Shown here: one piece after another, positions 7,407 to 15,635 of the stretch | Position numbering within the stretch: position 1 is the stretch's first letter | How the letters are laid out: each line of letters opens with the position of its first letter | Source: UBA6544 sp049601975 | GTDB lineage: Bacteria; Pseudomonadota; Alphaproteobacteria; UBA8366 | Direction: 5' to 3' | Assembly (NCBI GenBank): GCA_049601975.1 | Contig: JBMYRC010000050.1 | Location: 1-26,971 of the forward strand | DNA length: 26,971 nucleotides | Notes under the pieces: generated by a model | Seen by the model: only the letters and a program-made list of their open reading frames with translations | What the model was told of the DNA's origin: nothing | Databases searched by the model: none | Translations under genes and position numbers: made by a program

Positions 7407-8252
7407 ATGTTTGAGATAAACCCCCTTTCGGATGCGCTTGGTGCTGAAATTGTCGGTTTGGATTTGTCGGAGCCGCTCGACGATGAAAGCTTCGCGCGCG
7501 TCCATCAAGCGCACCTGGACTTTCAGGTGATCGTGTTCCGCGATCAGCACATTACCCCCGAACAGCATATCGCCTTTAGCCGCCGTTTCGGTGACCTTTC
7601 GGGGCATGTCTACGATCAATTCCTTTTGCCGGGCTATCCCGAGATCCTCAAAGTTTCCAACAAGAAGAAAGCCGATGGTGATTTCGCCGGATTAGCTTCC
7701 GCTGGGCGGCGTTGGCATTCCGACCTTTCCTATTCCGCAACCCCGAGTCTCGGCTCATTGCTCTATGCGCTTGAAATTCCTCCGAGCGGCGGCGACACGC
7801 TGTTCAACAATATGTACCGCGCATATGAGGCGCTTCCCGAAGTGACAAAGACACGGATCGCGGACCTCAGAGCTGAGTTCTTGATCGGCAGCGCGCGGAA
7901 ATATTACACAGAGAATGAACGCCCGGCGTTGACCGCGGAGCAAATGGCGCAAGTACCTTCCGTCGATCATCCGGTTGTCCGTACTCATCCCGAGACCGGC
8001 CGCAAGGCGCTCTATGTAAATCACGCGCACACGGTTTGCATTCTGGGCATGAGCGAAGCCGAGAGTGAGGAACTGTTGGCGGAGCTAACCGAACACAGTG
8101 TGCAACCGGAGTTCGTCTACCGCCATAAGTGGCGCCTGCATGATCTCGTCTTTTGGGATAATCGCTGCGGTATGCATATCGCCGAGCCGCCGCCGCCGGA
8201 TTCTAATCGCCACATGCATCGCACCACGGTCGTCGGCGACACGCCCTATTAA
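7407..8252 (+). CDS. TauD/TfdA-family Fe(II)/2-oxoglutarate dioxygenase (third)
   Basis: This 281-residue intact protein has His104 and Asp106 (RRWHSDLSYS), His257 (WDNRCGMH) and Arg272 (HMHRTT), which is the complete iron and 2-oxoglutarate set. The ATG at 7407 follows AGGAGAG with a four-base spacer, the best ribosome binding site in this part. It differs from the tandem pair by a longer loop before the triad (about residues 84-100) and a Pro-rich PPPP insertion near 261-264 close to the distal His, both of which line the active site in relatives. It is flanked by remnants of a dipeptidase and of two transporters, so its original operon has been lost. Substrate unknown. Confidence 0.95.
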   Translation: MFEINPLSDALGAEIVGLDLSEPLDDESFARVHQAHLDFQVIVFRDQHITPEQHIAFSRRFGDLSGHVYDQFLLPGYPEILKVSNKKKADGDFAGLASAGRRWHSDLSYSATPSLGSLLYALEIPPSGGDTLFNNMYRAYEALPEVTKTRIADLRAEFLIGSARKYYTENERPALTAEQMAQVPSVDHPVVRTHPETGRKALYVNHAHTVCILGMSEAESEELLAELTEHSVQPEFVYRHKWRLHDLVFWDNRCGMHIAEPPPPDSNRHMHRTTVVGDTPY

Positions 8253-8324
8253 CTGGCAGTGTCGATCTAGTTCCAACTCGCCTCCAATGCTTTGATAAAC
8301 GCCGGATTCATAACCCTCGCGTAT

Positions 8325-8921
8325 ATGGTCCGATCTTTCATGATACGCCGTGAAGACAGTATTGAAGTTCCATATGGCTGGGTGATCGTAATTGCGTCGC
8401 TTATTTTTCACAGTATTGCGATGGGGGCACCCAACGTCTTGTTCGTCGCCCTCAAGCCGATCGCGGCGGGCCTTGGGTCTTTGCGGACAGTAGCATCTTT
8501 CGCTTATTCCCTGCTGATGATCGGGTCGGGGGTAGGTGGCATCGCCATGTGCTTGTGGATGGATAAGCGCGGGGTCATTCAACCGGTTCTGTTTGGGGCC
8601 GTCATGATTGGTCTCGGTGCGATCGTTGCGAGCCAGTTGGAAACCCGTTGGGGGCTTTATGTCGCGGACGGTGTGTTGATCGGCCTCCTCGGATCGTCCG
8701 CGATGATCGCTCCACTTGTCACCAACGCGACACGTTGGTTCGACCGTCGGCGCGGGCTCGCGGTCGCCATCATTGCATCGGGACAAGCTGCGTCGAGGGC
8801 TATCTGGCCGCCGGTTTTACGCTATCTCAAAGATACTGCCGGCTGGCGCCAGACTTGCTTTTATTTTGGTGTCTTCTCCCTCGCGGTGATGGTTCCGCTC
8901 GCCCTGACTTTGCGGCATTAG
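8325..8921 (+). pseudogene. N-terminal half of an MFS transporter, truncated
   Basis: From the ATG at 8325 (or 8340) the translation gives about 195 residues with six hydrophobic segments, starting PYGWVIVIASLIFHS. It contains the loop WFDRRRGLAVAIIASGQAAS and the segment GWRQTCFYFGVF before stopping at 8919-8921. This matches the first half of MFS permeases of the monocarboxylate/oxalate-formate type, which normally have about 400 residues and 12 segments. Directly at the end the sequence becomes that of an unrelated EamA transporter in another frame, so the gene was cut by a deletion or illegitimate recombination. No good ribosome binding site is visible. Confidence 0.8.
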
Positions 8922-9456
8922 CGGGCCCGTTTCTCAGTGAGGCGATTGGTTGGCGCCGTTGGAGCGCGGCCCTCGTTGGGTTTTCAGGCGTCCTCGTCAT
9001 CGTGCAGCCGTTCGATGACCCCATGAATATCTATGTCTTGCTACCTTTGGGCGCGGCCTTCACGAGCGCTTGCCAAGACATTGTGACGCGTCGAATGAGC
9101 GATACCGAATCGGCGTTATCGGTTCTCCTATGTTCGAGGTTCTTGTCATGTTAGTGGCCGCTTGTTTTGGGTTCACCGGTAATTGGCGTCTGCCAACACC
9201 GATGGATTTCGGCGTGCTGGTGCTCACCGGACTGTTATCGGGGGCCGCGCATTATTTGTTGATCGAAACATTTGTTTTGGCGGAAGCGGCCATTGTAGCT
9301 CCGTTCCGATATTCGGCGTTGATCTGGGGCCTACTGATCGGCTTCCTTGTTTGGGATCACTTGCCGACCGGGCTGGATTGGTTCAGCATCTGTCTGATTG
9401 TCGTTGGCGGAATCTAAATTATTCACCGCGAATCTAGCCAACGAAAAGCTAAGTAG
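8906..9456 (+). pseudogene. EamA/DMT-family transporter, C-terminal part, frameshifted and with an in-frame stop
   Basis: In the second plus frame, FAALAGPFLSEAIGWRRWSA followed by LVGFSGVLVIVQP is a drug/metabolite (EamA) transporter starting in the middle of the first half. Near 9120-9130 the reading moves to the first frame, which continues as FEVLVMLVAACFGF and AAIVAPFRYSALIWG. A TAA at 9415-9417 interrupts GGI-IIHRE, and the same frame continues to a TAG at 9454-9456. The first about 90 residues, one frameshift and one nonsense change mark it as dead. Normal EamA proteins have about 300 residues and ten membrane segments. Confidence 0.8.
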
Positions 9457-9552
9457 CGGCCTCTGCCTGCGACGAAACACCAGCGTGACTTATCGTTGTC
9501 GTTGTCCTAAATCCATGTTGTCTGCAGGCAACGAGCGGTCGGTGCGAACACG

Positions 9553-11010
9553 ATGGATAGTGTATTAGAAGGCTCAGGGGCTGACGGGTTAGCGGCGCTC
9601 GACAGACAAGTCCAAGACGATCTCACTGCCCTTTGTTATCCTGCGAAGAAATGGATCTCGGAAACACGCGGCCCCAACGGCGACGCGGTTCTGGACGCGG
9701 TCATTATCGGGGCCGGGATGTGTGGGCTTTCCGCATGTTTTGCACTGCTGCGCGCCGGTATCAGCAATGTGCGGATACTCGACCGGGCCGTGGGCGGGCG
9801 TGAAGGCCCATGGGTGACATACGCCCGGATGGAGACATTGCGGTCGCCAAAGCAGCTCCTCGGGCCTGCTTCGGGTATTCCCTCGCTAACGTTTCGTGCA
9901 TGGTACACGGCGCTGCACGGCGTGGCTGCTTGGGATTGCCTCGATAAGATTCCGCGAACGGTCTGGATGGATTATCTGATCTGGTTCCGCCATACGCTCT
10001 CGCTGCCGGTGGAAAACGAAGTCGCGGTTGATCGGGTGGCACCCGATGGCGATCTATTGAAACTTTCCCTTAACGGCGCCAATGAAGATGAAATTTGGAC
10101 ACGCCGCGTTGTCTTGGCGACGGGTCGCGAAGGTTTGGGCGCGGCGAGCATTCCGGACTTCATAAATACCGTGCCGAAGGAGCGCTGGGCGCATTCCTCC
10201 GACGATATAGATTTTGCCGCCAAAAAAGGAAAACGCGTGGTCGTGATCGGCGGCGGTGCCTCGGCGGTAGAGAATGCGGCCGAGGCGTTGGAGGCCGGTG
10301 CGGCGGAAGTACGCCTTCTCGTGCGCCGGGAGGCGATGCCGCAAATCAACAAGATGATGGGCATTGGTTCCTTCGGTCTCGTCGCCGGATTTTCTATGCT
10401 CTCGGATGATTGGCGATGGCGCTATCTTCATTACAACGCGGTGGCGCAAACCCCGGCGCCGCGCGGCTCAACTTTGCGGGTGAGCCGCCATCCGAATGCT
10501 TATTTTCACTTTGGTGTGACGATCTCCCGTATTGAACCCCAAGCAGATTACTTGGCGATATCGACGACTAAAGGCCACGCGCTGGAAACAGACTTCATCA
10601 TTCTTGGCACCGGCTTCGACACCGACCCGATGAAGCAGCCGGTCATGGATGGCTACGCGGACAACATCTTGCAATGGCGGGATTGCTACACGCCACCGCC
10701 GGGTCTGGAGAATGAAGGCTTGGCGCTGTTCCCCTACCTCAACCGGGATTTTTCGTTCAAGGAGCGTGAAGTTGGCAAGACGCCTTGGCTTGAGCGAATC
10801 CACTGTTTCAACTACGGCTCCAAAATGAGCCTTGGCAATATCAGCGGCGATATTCCGGCGGTGAGCGAAGGTGCTGCCTGGCTAGTACGCGAAATGGCCG
10901 CCGGTTTCTACACCGAGGACATTGAGCGGCACTGGCAGTTCCTGCAAGATTACGACACGCCGGAACTGCAAGGCGACGAATGGACGCCGAGTGATTTGCC
11001 CAACCTCTAA
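9553..11010 (+). CDS. FAD/NAD(P)-dependent flavoprotein monooxygenase-like oxidoreductase
   Basis: This 485-residue protein has two Rossmann dinucleotide motifs: IIGAGMCGLSA (about 51-61) for FAD and VIGGGASAVENAAEA (from about 231) for NAD(P)H. It also has a late ILGTGFD motif typical of the flavin-containing monooxygenase superfamily. The Baeyer-Villiger fingerprint FxGxxxHxxxW is absent; the matching region reads RWAHSSDDIDF. It therefore belongs to a different branch whose reactions (N-, S- or C-oxygenation) vary. It leads a plus-strand operon with a CMD-domain protein 27 bases later and an AhpD-like protein after that. The start at 9553 is the first ATG after the transporter debris; only a weak GAGCGG precedes it. 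Confidence 0.88.
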   Translation: MDSVLEGSGADGLAALDRQVQDDLTALCYPAKKWISETRGPNGDAVLDAVIIGAGMCGLSACFALLRAGISNVRILDRAVGGREGPWVTYARMETLRSPKQLLGPASGIPSLTFRAWYTALHGVAAWDCLDKIPRTVWMDYLIWFRHTLSLPVENEVAVDRVAPDGDLLKLSLNGANEDEIWTRRVVLATGREGLGAASIPDFINTVPKERWAHSSDDIDFAAKKGKRVVVIGGGASAVENAAEALEAGAAEVRLLVRREAMPQINKMMGIGSFGLVAGFSMLSDDWRWRYLHYNAVAQTPAPRGSTLRVSRHPNAYFHFGVTISRIEPQADYLAISTTKGHALETDFIILGTGFDTDPMKQPVMDGYADNILQWRDCYTPPPGLENEGLALFPYLNRDFSFKEREVGKTPWLERIHCFNYGSKMSLGNISGDIPAVSEGAAWLVREMAAGFYTEDIERHWQFLQDYDTPELQGDEWTPSDLPNL

Positions 11011-11037
11011 CCCGACCCCAACAATGGATCTGCAAAC

Positions 11038-11535
11038 ATGAGCGATATTTTCGAGACCGCTGCCGTCCGGGCGAGCGGATTAAAAGCGGACCATCCGTTG
11101 ACCGCCGCCCTTTCGGGTCGCGACGATATCCTGACCATGACCCAACAGGCGCACGACGCCGCGTTGACGCCGGATGAGCCTGGCGGATTGTCACACGGCG
11201 AGCGCGCGGCGCTCTGCTGTAGGATGGCACGATTGAACCGGGAAGAGGGATTGGCGGCGCATTTCCTGGCGTTGATGGCGGGTGTGTCGGCGGCTACTGC
11301 GCAGCTTGCCGATCCGGGTTTCGACGGCGGAGATGACGCCCGTCTTGGCGCCATCCTACGCCATATCGATCTGGTGACTACCGATGCCAAGAGCGTCGTG
11401 ACGGGCGATATCGCAGCGCTGAAAGATGCCGGTGTCTCCGAAGACGATATCGTTCGATTGTCGGAATTGGTTGCCTTCATCAGTTACCAAATACGCCTGA
11501 CTATTGGGTTACGCCTGATGGGAGACACGCTATGA
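11038..11535 (+). CDS. CMD-domain protein, resembling the Avi_7170 family
   Basis: This 165-residue, mostly helical protein resembles the carboxymuconolactone-decarboxylase-like group known as the Avi_7170 family. It has Cys-Cys in ERAALCCRMARLNREEGL but no CxxC redox motif, so it is unlikely to be a disulfide peroxidase by itself. It shares its first four residues (MSDI) with the next gene and overlaps that gene's ATG by four bases (11532-11535), which suggests coupled synthesis and possibly a complex. Family pairs of this kind are known and in some genomes fused. The biochemical role is not established. Confidence 0.75.
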   Translation: MSDIFETAAVRASGLKADHPLTAALSGRDDILTMTQQAHDAALTPDEPGGLSHGERAALCCRMARLNREEGLAAHFLALMAGVSAATAQLADPGFDGGDDARLGAILRHIDLVTTDAKSVVTGDIAALKDAGVSEDDIVRLSELVAFISYQIRLTIGLRLMGDTL

Positions 11536-12113
11536 GCGATATCCTCCACAAGTTCACGACCACGGTCCCCCATTGGCGCCCGCGCGTCACGCCCATCAAA
11601 CTGGAAGACGCCACGCCGGATCAACTGGATGCGCTGAAGGTCACCCCATCGAACACCAAGGTCTCGGACTATGTCCTCGTCTTGGCCCGCGATAGCGAGA
11701 CCCTGCGTGAGCGCACGCCGCTCTTCAACGCCATCATGTATAATCGGGGCGGGATGTCCCGTGCCGAGCGGGAACTGGGCGCTGTCGGCACGTCCATCGT
11801 TAATCGCTGTGTCTATTGTGCTGCCGTGCATGCCAGCCGGTACAATGTGCTGGCTAAGGATGTTGCCGTCATCGAGCGTATTTTCGCCGACGGGGAAGAT
11901 GCGGAACTTGATCCGCGTCAGAGTGCTATTTTCAATTTTTCGGTCAAGCTATCGAAATGCCCGCCGGATGTCTCAAAAGCCGATATGGAAGCGCTCACCG
12001 CTGCCGGGCTCGGTCCCGACGAAGTGCTCGATCTGGTCTTGTCGGCGGCGTTGTTCGGTTGGGCAAACCGGCTCATGCATACCCTTGGCGATCCCATCGA
12101 GAATGAGGATTAG
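11532..12113 (+). CDS. AhpD-like alkylhydroperoxidase-domain protein, resembling the Avi_7169 family
   Basis: This 193-residue protein carries the AhpD catalytic signature Cys93-x-x-Cys96-x-x-x-His100 (RCVYCAAVHA), preceded by the Glu-containing helix SRAERELGAV. AhpD-type proteins reduce hydroperoxides or act as dithiol reductants. Its ATG overlaps the stop of the CMD-domain gene. The stop overlaps by four bases the stop of the convergent glutathione transferase (12110-12113), leaving no room for a terminator. Together with the flavoprotein at 9553 it may dispose of peroxide leaking from flavin chemistry, or handle a peroxidised intermediate. Confidence 0.88.
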   Translation: MSDILHKFTTTVPHWRPRVTPIKLEDATPDQLDALKVTPSNTKVSDYVLVLARDSETLRERTPLFNAIMYNRGGMSRAERELGAVGTSIVNRCVYCAAVHASRYNVLAKDVAVIERIFADGEDAELDPRQSAIFNFSVKLSKCPPDVSKADMEALTAAGLGPDEVLDLVLSAALFGWANRLMHTLGDPIENED

Positions 12114-13081
12114 GCGCGACTGTGAGGCGACTGTAGCCAGTTCATATCCGGGCCCGTCGGGACAATCTGGTTCGGATTAAGTTGCGGCATCGACATGTAA
12201 TATCCGGATTTTATCTCTATAAAGTCACAGGTCTCCGCGATGCCGGGCCACTGATAGAGCTCACGGGTATAGTCCGAAAGATTGGGATAATCTTGGAGCC
12301 GCCGCAGATTACATTTGAAAAGTCCAAAGTAGACGGGATCAAAGCGTAACAGCGTTGGGAAGGTGCGCCAGTCCGCCTCCGTGATGCGATCGCCGGCTAA
12401 GTAGCGTTGCTGTCCCAGACGCTCCTCTAGCCAGTCCATCCCTATAAACACCTTGGCGACAGCCTCTTCATACGCGGCCTGCGTCTTGGCGAAACCGGTA
12501 CGATATACGCCGTTGTTGATGTGGTCGTAGATGAAGGCGTTGACTGCATCTATTTCCGCGTGGAGACCTGCTGGGCAGTAGTCCATTGATTTGGCGCCCA
12601 GCTGATCGAACGCCGAATTGAACATTCGAATGATTTCAGAAGATTCGTTGTTCACAATTGTCTTGCGTTCTCGGTCCCACAATGCTGGGACCGTTACTTT
12701 GCCGGTATAGGCGGGGTCGGCGGATGTATAGACTTGATGAAGGCGAAAGATGCCGTCGTTGCGCGGCTTCATATCGTCGTAGCCTTCTGTATAAGACCAT
12801 CCCTCGGACTTGGGTGCATCCGCATGGGAAATTGAAATGACGCTTTCGAGCCCTTTCAGCTTTCGGTAGATGACCGCCCGGTGTGCCCACGGGCAGCTTG
12901 GGGCGACGAACAGATGGTATCGTCCCGCCTCCGCCCAAAATCCATCGTCGCCGGATATACCCGCCGTGCCGTCGGGCGTAATCCAGTTACGGAAAGCGGA
13001 GGATGCGCGAATGAAAGCGCCGTTGCGATCTGTCGGTCGTTCGTCGCTCCCATCCCATTTACCGTCGACCAGTTGACCCAT
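12110..13081 (-). CDS. yqjG: Xi-class glutathione S-transferase (glutathionyl-hydroquinone reductase)
   Basis: This 323-residue protein has the xi-class catalytic motif at Cys63 (APSCPWAHR), the same position as in E. coli YqjG. It also has the family's SSEII glutathione-binding stretch and a C-terminal helical domain. Xi enzymes reduce glutathionyl-hydroquinones, products of quinone trapping during aromatic and chloro-aromatic breakdown. The ATG at 13081 is used because GGGA lies about seven bases upstream; another ATG six bases earlier sits too close to it. Open frame continues far upstream but is not protein-like. The gene converges with the AhpD-like gene and diverges from the frameshifted ridA. 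Its presence hints that quinones or hydroquinones arise in this organism's pathways. Confidence 0.93.
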   Translation of the reverse strand: MGQLVDGKWDGSDERPTDRNGAFIRASSAFRNWITPDGTAGISGDDGFWAEAGRYHLFVAPSCPWAHRAVIYRKLKGLESVISISHADAPKSEGWSYTEGYDDMKPRNDGIFRLHQVYTSADPAYTGKVTVPALWDRERKTIVNNESSEIIRMFNSAFDQLGAKSMDYCPAGLHAEIDAVNAFIYDHINNGVYRTGFAKTQAAYEEAVAKVFIGMDWLEERLGQQRYLAGDRITEADWRTFPTLLRFDPVYFGLFKCNLRRLQDYPNLSDYTRELYQWPGIAETCDFIEIKSGYYMSMPQLNPNQIVPTGPDMNWLQSPHSRA

Positions 13082-13255
13082 TCTCATTCCCTTTCGCGTA
13101 ATTATTGGCGGATTTCTGCGGGTACGGTTCATCTTCATAGAAAGAACTGCATGAACAATTCTTTTTTGGTTCGACCTTGGCATCGTTTCACACGCGGCTC
13201 TATTAAAATAGCCTCTCCAATTGGAACGCTCACGACATGAAAGCGGACACTTCAC

Positions 13256-13638
13256 ATGATTGATTTTATCGGACAGCCGGAGCCAAATTCCATTCGGCCC
13301 TTTAGCCGTGCGACACGAGCCGACGGATTGATATTTGTCTCCGGTCATTCGGCACCGCACGATCCCACCAATGTATCCAGAGGGGCGATACACCAGGTGA
13401 GCAAGTTCGGAATGCTCTCACCTTCATCGACAATATTCTGCGAGCGGAAGGGAGTTCCCTGCAGCGCGTCGTGCTGGTGACGATATTGATCACGGACCCG
13501 GCGAATTATGCGGCCTGCAATGGGGAATATGTGAAGCACTTTTCTGATGGGCTGCCCGCGCGTCATACAGCGCGTTTCGGTGTCCCGACGGAAGCGATGG
13601 TTGGGTTCTCCTGCATTGCTCTGGCTGCGGATGGATAG
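13256..13638 (+). pseudogene. ridA: RidA/YjgF-family enamine/imine deaminase, frameshifted
   Basis: The first frame from ATG 13256 gives IRPFSRATRADGLIFVSGHS, a typical RidA N-terminal half. Between about 13385 and 13399 the homology moves to another frame that begins EQVRNALTFIDNIL. It continues through LITDPANYAACNGEY and ARHTARFGVPTEAM to a TAG at 13636-13638. One indel restores a normal length of about 127 residues, and all else looks conserved. The lesion is either recent or a sequencing error. RidA hydrolyses reactive enamines formed by PLP enzymes. It lies before the ABC permeases, as RidA homologues often do in amino acid catabolic clusters. Confidence 0.82.
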
Positions 13639-13701
13639 CGGCGTTCGTAGTGCCCTGGCAGTGCGGGCTCATAAGGCTACTTAACGCTTATGCGACGATT
13701 T

Positions 13702-13720
13702 TGATGACCCTGATGACCCT
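13702..13720. repeat. Nine-base direct repeat
   Basis: TGATGACCC occurs twice in immediate succession in the spacer between the ridA remnant and the first permease. No function is evident. Confidence 0.5.
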
Positions 13721-13742
13721 CCCCAGAAATGGTTGAACCGCT

Positions 13743-14717
13743 ATGCTGAGGCATACGATCAAGCGAATCCTGTTGATGTTCCCCACTTTGTTTGGGGCGG
13801 CCGTGCTGGTGTTTTTCCTGCTGCGGATCGTGCCGGGGGATATATGCGAGATCCGTTTCGGTGGGATCGAAGGAGGCGTTTTTGATCAAGAAGCAGTCGA
13901 TATTTGCCGCCAGGCCAACGGCCTCGATCAACCGCTTTCGGTCCAATTTACGGAATTTGTTCGTGGGCTCATTGTGCTCGACTTCGGCGTCTCGATGTGG
14001 TCCCGCTCTCCTATCGTGGATGATCTCCGCCATCGGTTTCCGCTTTCAATCCAACTGACGATTATGGCGATGGCAGTGTCGATTGTCATCGGCATTCCGT
14101 TGGGAGTCGTCGCCGCTCTGCGACAGGATACGTGGATCGACTATACCGCGCGCACTTTCGGTATTGTAGGCATGGCGGTTCCCTCCTTCTGGCTCGGAAT
14201 GATGATTATTGTGGGCCTCTTGGTCTCGACGCATCAGCTTTTCGACAATGCTTGGATGCCGCCGCTCGAATACGTTTCGTTCTTTGAGGACCCGGTCGAA
14301 AATCTCGCGCAATTATTTTGGCCCGCCTTGGCGGTCGGATATCGGTTCTCCGCCTCGTTGACCCGCTGGACGCGATCCGCTCTTCTTGAAGTACTGCACG
14401 AGGATTACCTCCGCACGGCTCGCGCCAAGGGATTGCTGAAGACCATCGTCATTCGACGTCATGCCTTGAAGAATTCGATGCTGCCGGTCGTTACGCTTCT
14501 AGGGATGGAATTCGCGGCGCTGATGAGTGGCTTGGTCGTCACCGAACAAGTTTTCAATCTGAACGGAATCGGTAAATGGTTTGTGGTCTCCGTTGAGAAT
14601 CACGACTTCACATCGACGCAAACCCTTGTCATGCTTTTTGCGCTAATTTTTGTCGTGACGAACTTCGTCGTCGACCTCATCTATGCTTGGCTCGATCCAC
14701 GCATTCGCTACAGCTAA
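13743..14717 (+). CDS. Peptide/opine-type ABC transporter permease (DppB/OppB family)
   Basis: This 324-residue inner-membrane protein has a first membrane segment at about residues 9-27 and four to five more. The cytoplasmic EAA loop DYLRTARAKGLLKTIVIRRH docks the ATPase. Length and the VPGD motif after the first segment fit the DppB family, which imports dipeptides, oligopeptides, nickel or glutathione. It is 12 bases before a DppC-type partner. No periplasmic binding protein or ATPase gene is next to the pair, so those partners must be elsewhere or lost. The start at ATG 13743 matches the family N-terminus; the ribosome binding site is weak. Confidence 0.92.
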   Translation: MLRHTIKRILLMFPTLFGAAVLVFFLLRIVPGDICEIRFGGIEGGVFDQEAVDICRQANGLDQPLSVQFTEFVRGLIVLDFGVSMWSRSPIVDDLRHRFPLSIQLTIMAMAVSIVIGIPLGVVAALRQDTWIDYTARTFGIVGMAVPSFWLGMMIIVGLLVSTHQLFDNAWMPPLEYVSFFEDPVENLAQLFWPALAVGYRFSASLTRWTRSALLEVLHEDYLRTARAKGLLKTIVIRRHALKNSMLPVVTLLGMEFAALMSGLVVTEQVFNLNGIGKWFVVSVENHDFTSTQTLVMLFALIFVVTNFVVDLIYAWLDPRIRYS

Positions 14718-14729
14718 CCAGCCCTCATC

Positions 14730-15623
14730 ATGACATTGCCCAAAACCACCCTGACCAACAGCGAGCTGCCGCCGCCGGTAACAATTGGCCAAAGGCTGAT
14801 TCGGTTAATTCGCCAGAAAAAGTTGGGTGCGTTCGGCGGTGCGATCATTCTGGCCATGATCTTGATGGCGGTATTCGCTGAAACAATGTCACCCTATGAT
14901 CCTCTCGAAAACAACTACGAGCACACATTTCAAGCGCCGAACTCTGAGCATTGGCTCGGTACCGACCGTTATGGTCGCGATATCTTAAGCCGCATCATTC
15001 ACGGCTCTAGAACGGCCCTCTTCATCGGTATAATCAGCGCTTTCCTGGGCGCGACCACGGGCTTTGTCCTCGGCCTCGCGAGCGGTTATTTCGGCGGTAT
15101 GTTTGACCTCATTTTCATGCGCTTCATCGATCTCTTTATGGCCTTTCCACCGCTGATCATGGTCCTGGCGATCGTCGCGACCTTTGGCAACGCGATGCCA
15201 TATGTCATCGCCGCCATTTCCGTCTCGATCATTCCCGATAGCGTGCGCATTATCCGCGCCAATGCGTTGCAGGTTCGCCAAGCGCCTTATGTTGATTCCG
15301 CGATTGCACTGGGACTCAGCCATGCGCGCATCATATTCCGGCACATGCTGCCGAACGTTATGGCACCTTATCTGATCATTTTCACGGCAGCGGTCGGCGG
15401 TGCGATCCTGGCGGAAGCGGCGCTTTCCTTTCTGGGTCTTGGTGTAAACGAACCGACCCCAGCCTGGGGTTTGATGCTGCAAGGGGGGACGGAAGAATCG
15501 ATTACCGGCGTCTATTGGACGGCGTTCTTCCCGGGCGTTGCGATTACTTTGGCCGTCTTCGGGTTTTTTGTCTTGGGTGACGCGTTGCGCGACGTGCTCG
15601 ACCCGAAGCTGCGTCGCGGGTAA
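14730..15623 (+). CDS. Peptide/opine-type ABC transporter permease (DppC/OppC family)
   Basis: This 297-residue inner-membrane protein has the typical DppC features: an N-terminal cytoplasmic stretch, a first membrane segment at about 35-50, then the conserved HWLGTDRYGRDILSR motif. The remaining segments include a degenerate EAA loop (VDSAIALGLSHARIIFRH) and end in LRDVLDPKLRRG. It forms the heterodimeric channel with the preceding gene. The gene after it, 12 bases away, is convergent, so the operon ends here without ATPase subunits. A short intergenic space leaves room for no clear terminator. Confidence 0.92.
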   Translation: MTLPKTTLTNSELPPPVTIGQRLIRLIRQKKLGAFGGAIILAMILMAVFAETMSPYDPLENNYEHTFQAPNSEHWLGTDRYGRDILSRIIHGSRTALFIGIISAFLGATTGFVLGLASGYFGGMFDLIFMRFIDLFMAFPPLIMVLAIVATFGNAMPYVIAAISVSIIPDSVRIIRANALQVRQAPYVDSAIALGLSHARIIFRHMLPNVMAPYLIIFTAAVGGAILAEAALSFLGLGVNEPTPAWGLMLQGGTEESITGVYWTAFFPGVAITLAVFGFFVLGDALRDVLDPKLRRG

Positions 15624-15635
15624 ATCTCGAACGCG

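Noticed and set aside
13082..13393. A long N-terminal extension of the glutathione transferase
   Set aside because: The frame is open, but the translation is not protein-like, overlaps the ridA start, and the ATG at 13081 matches the family with Cys63 in place.
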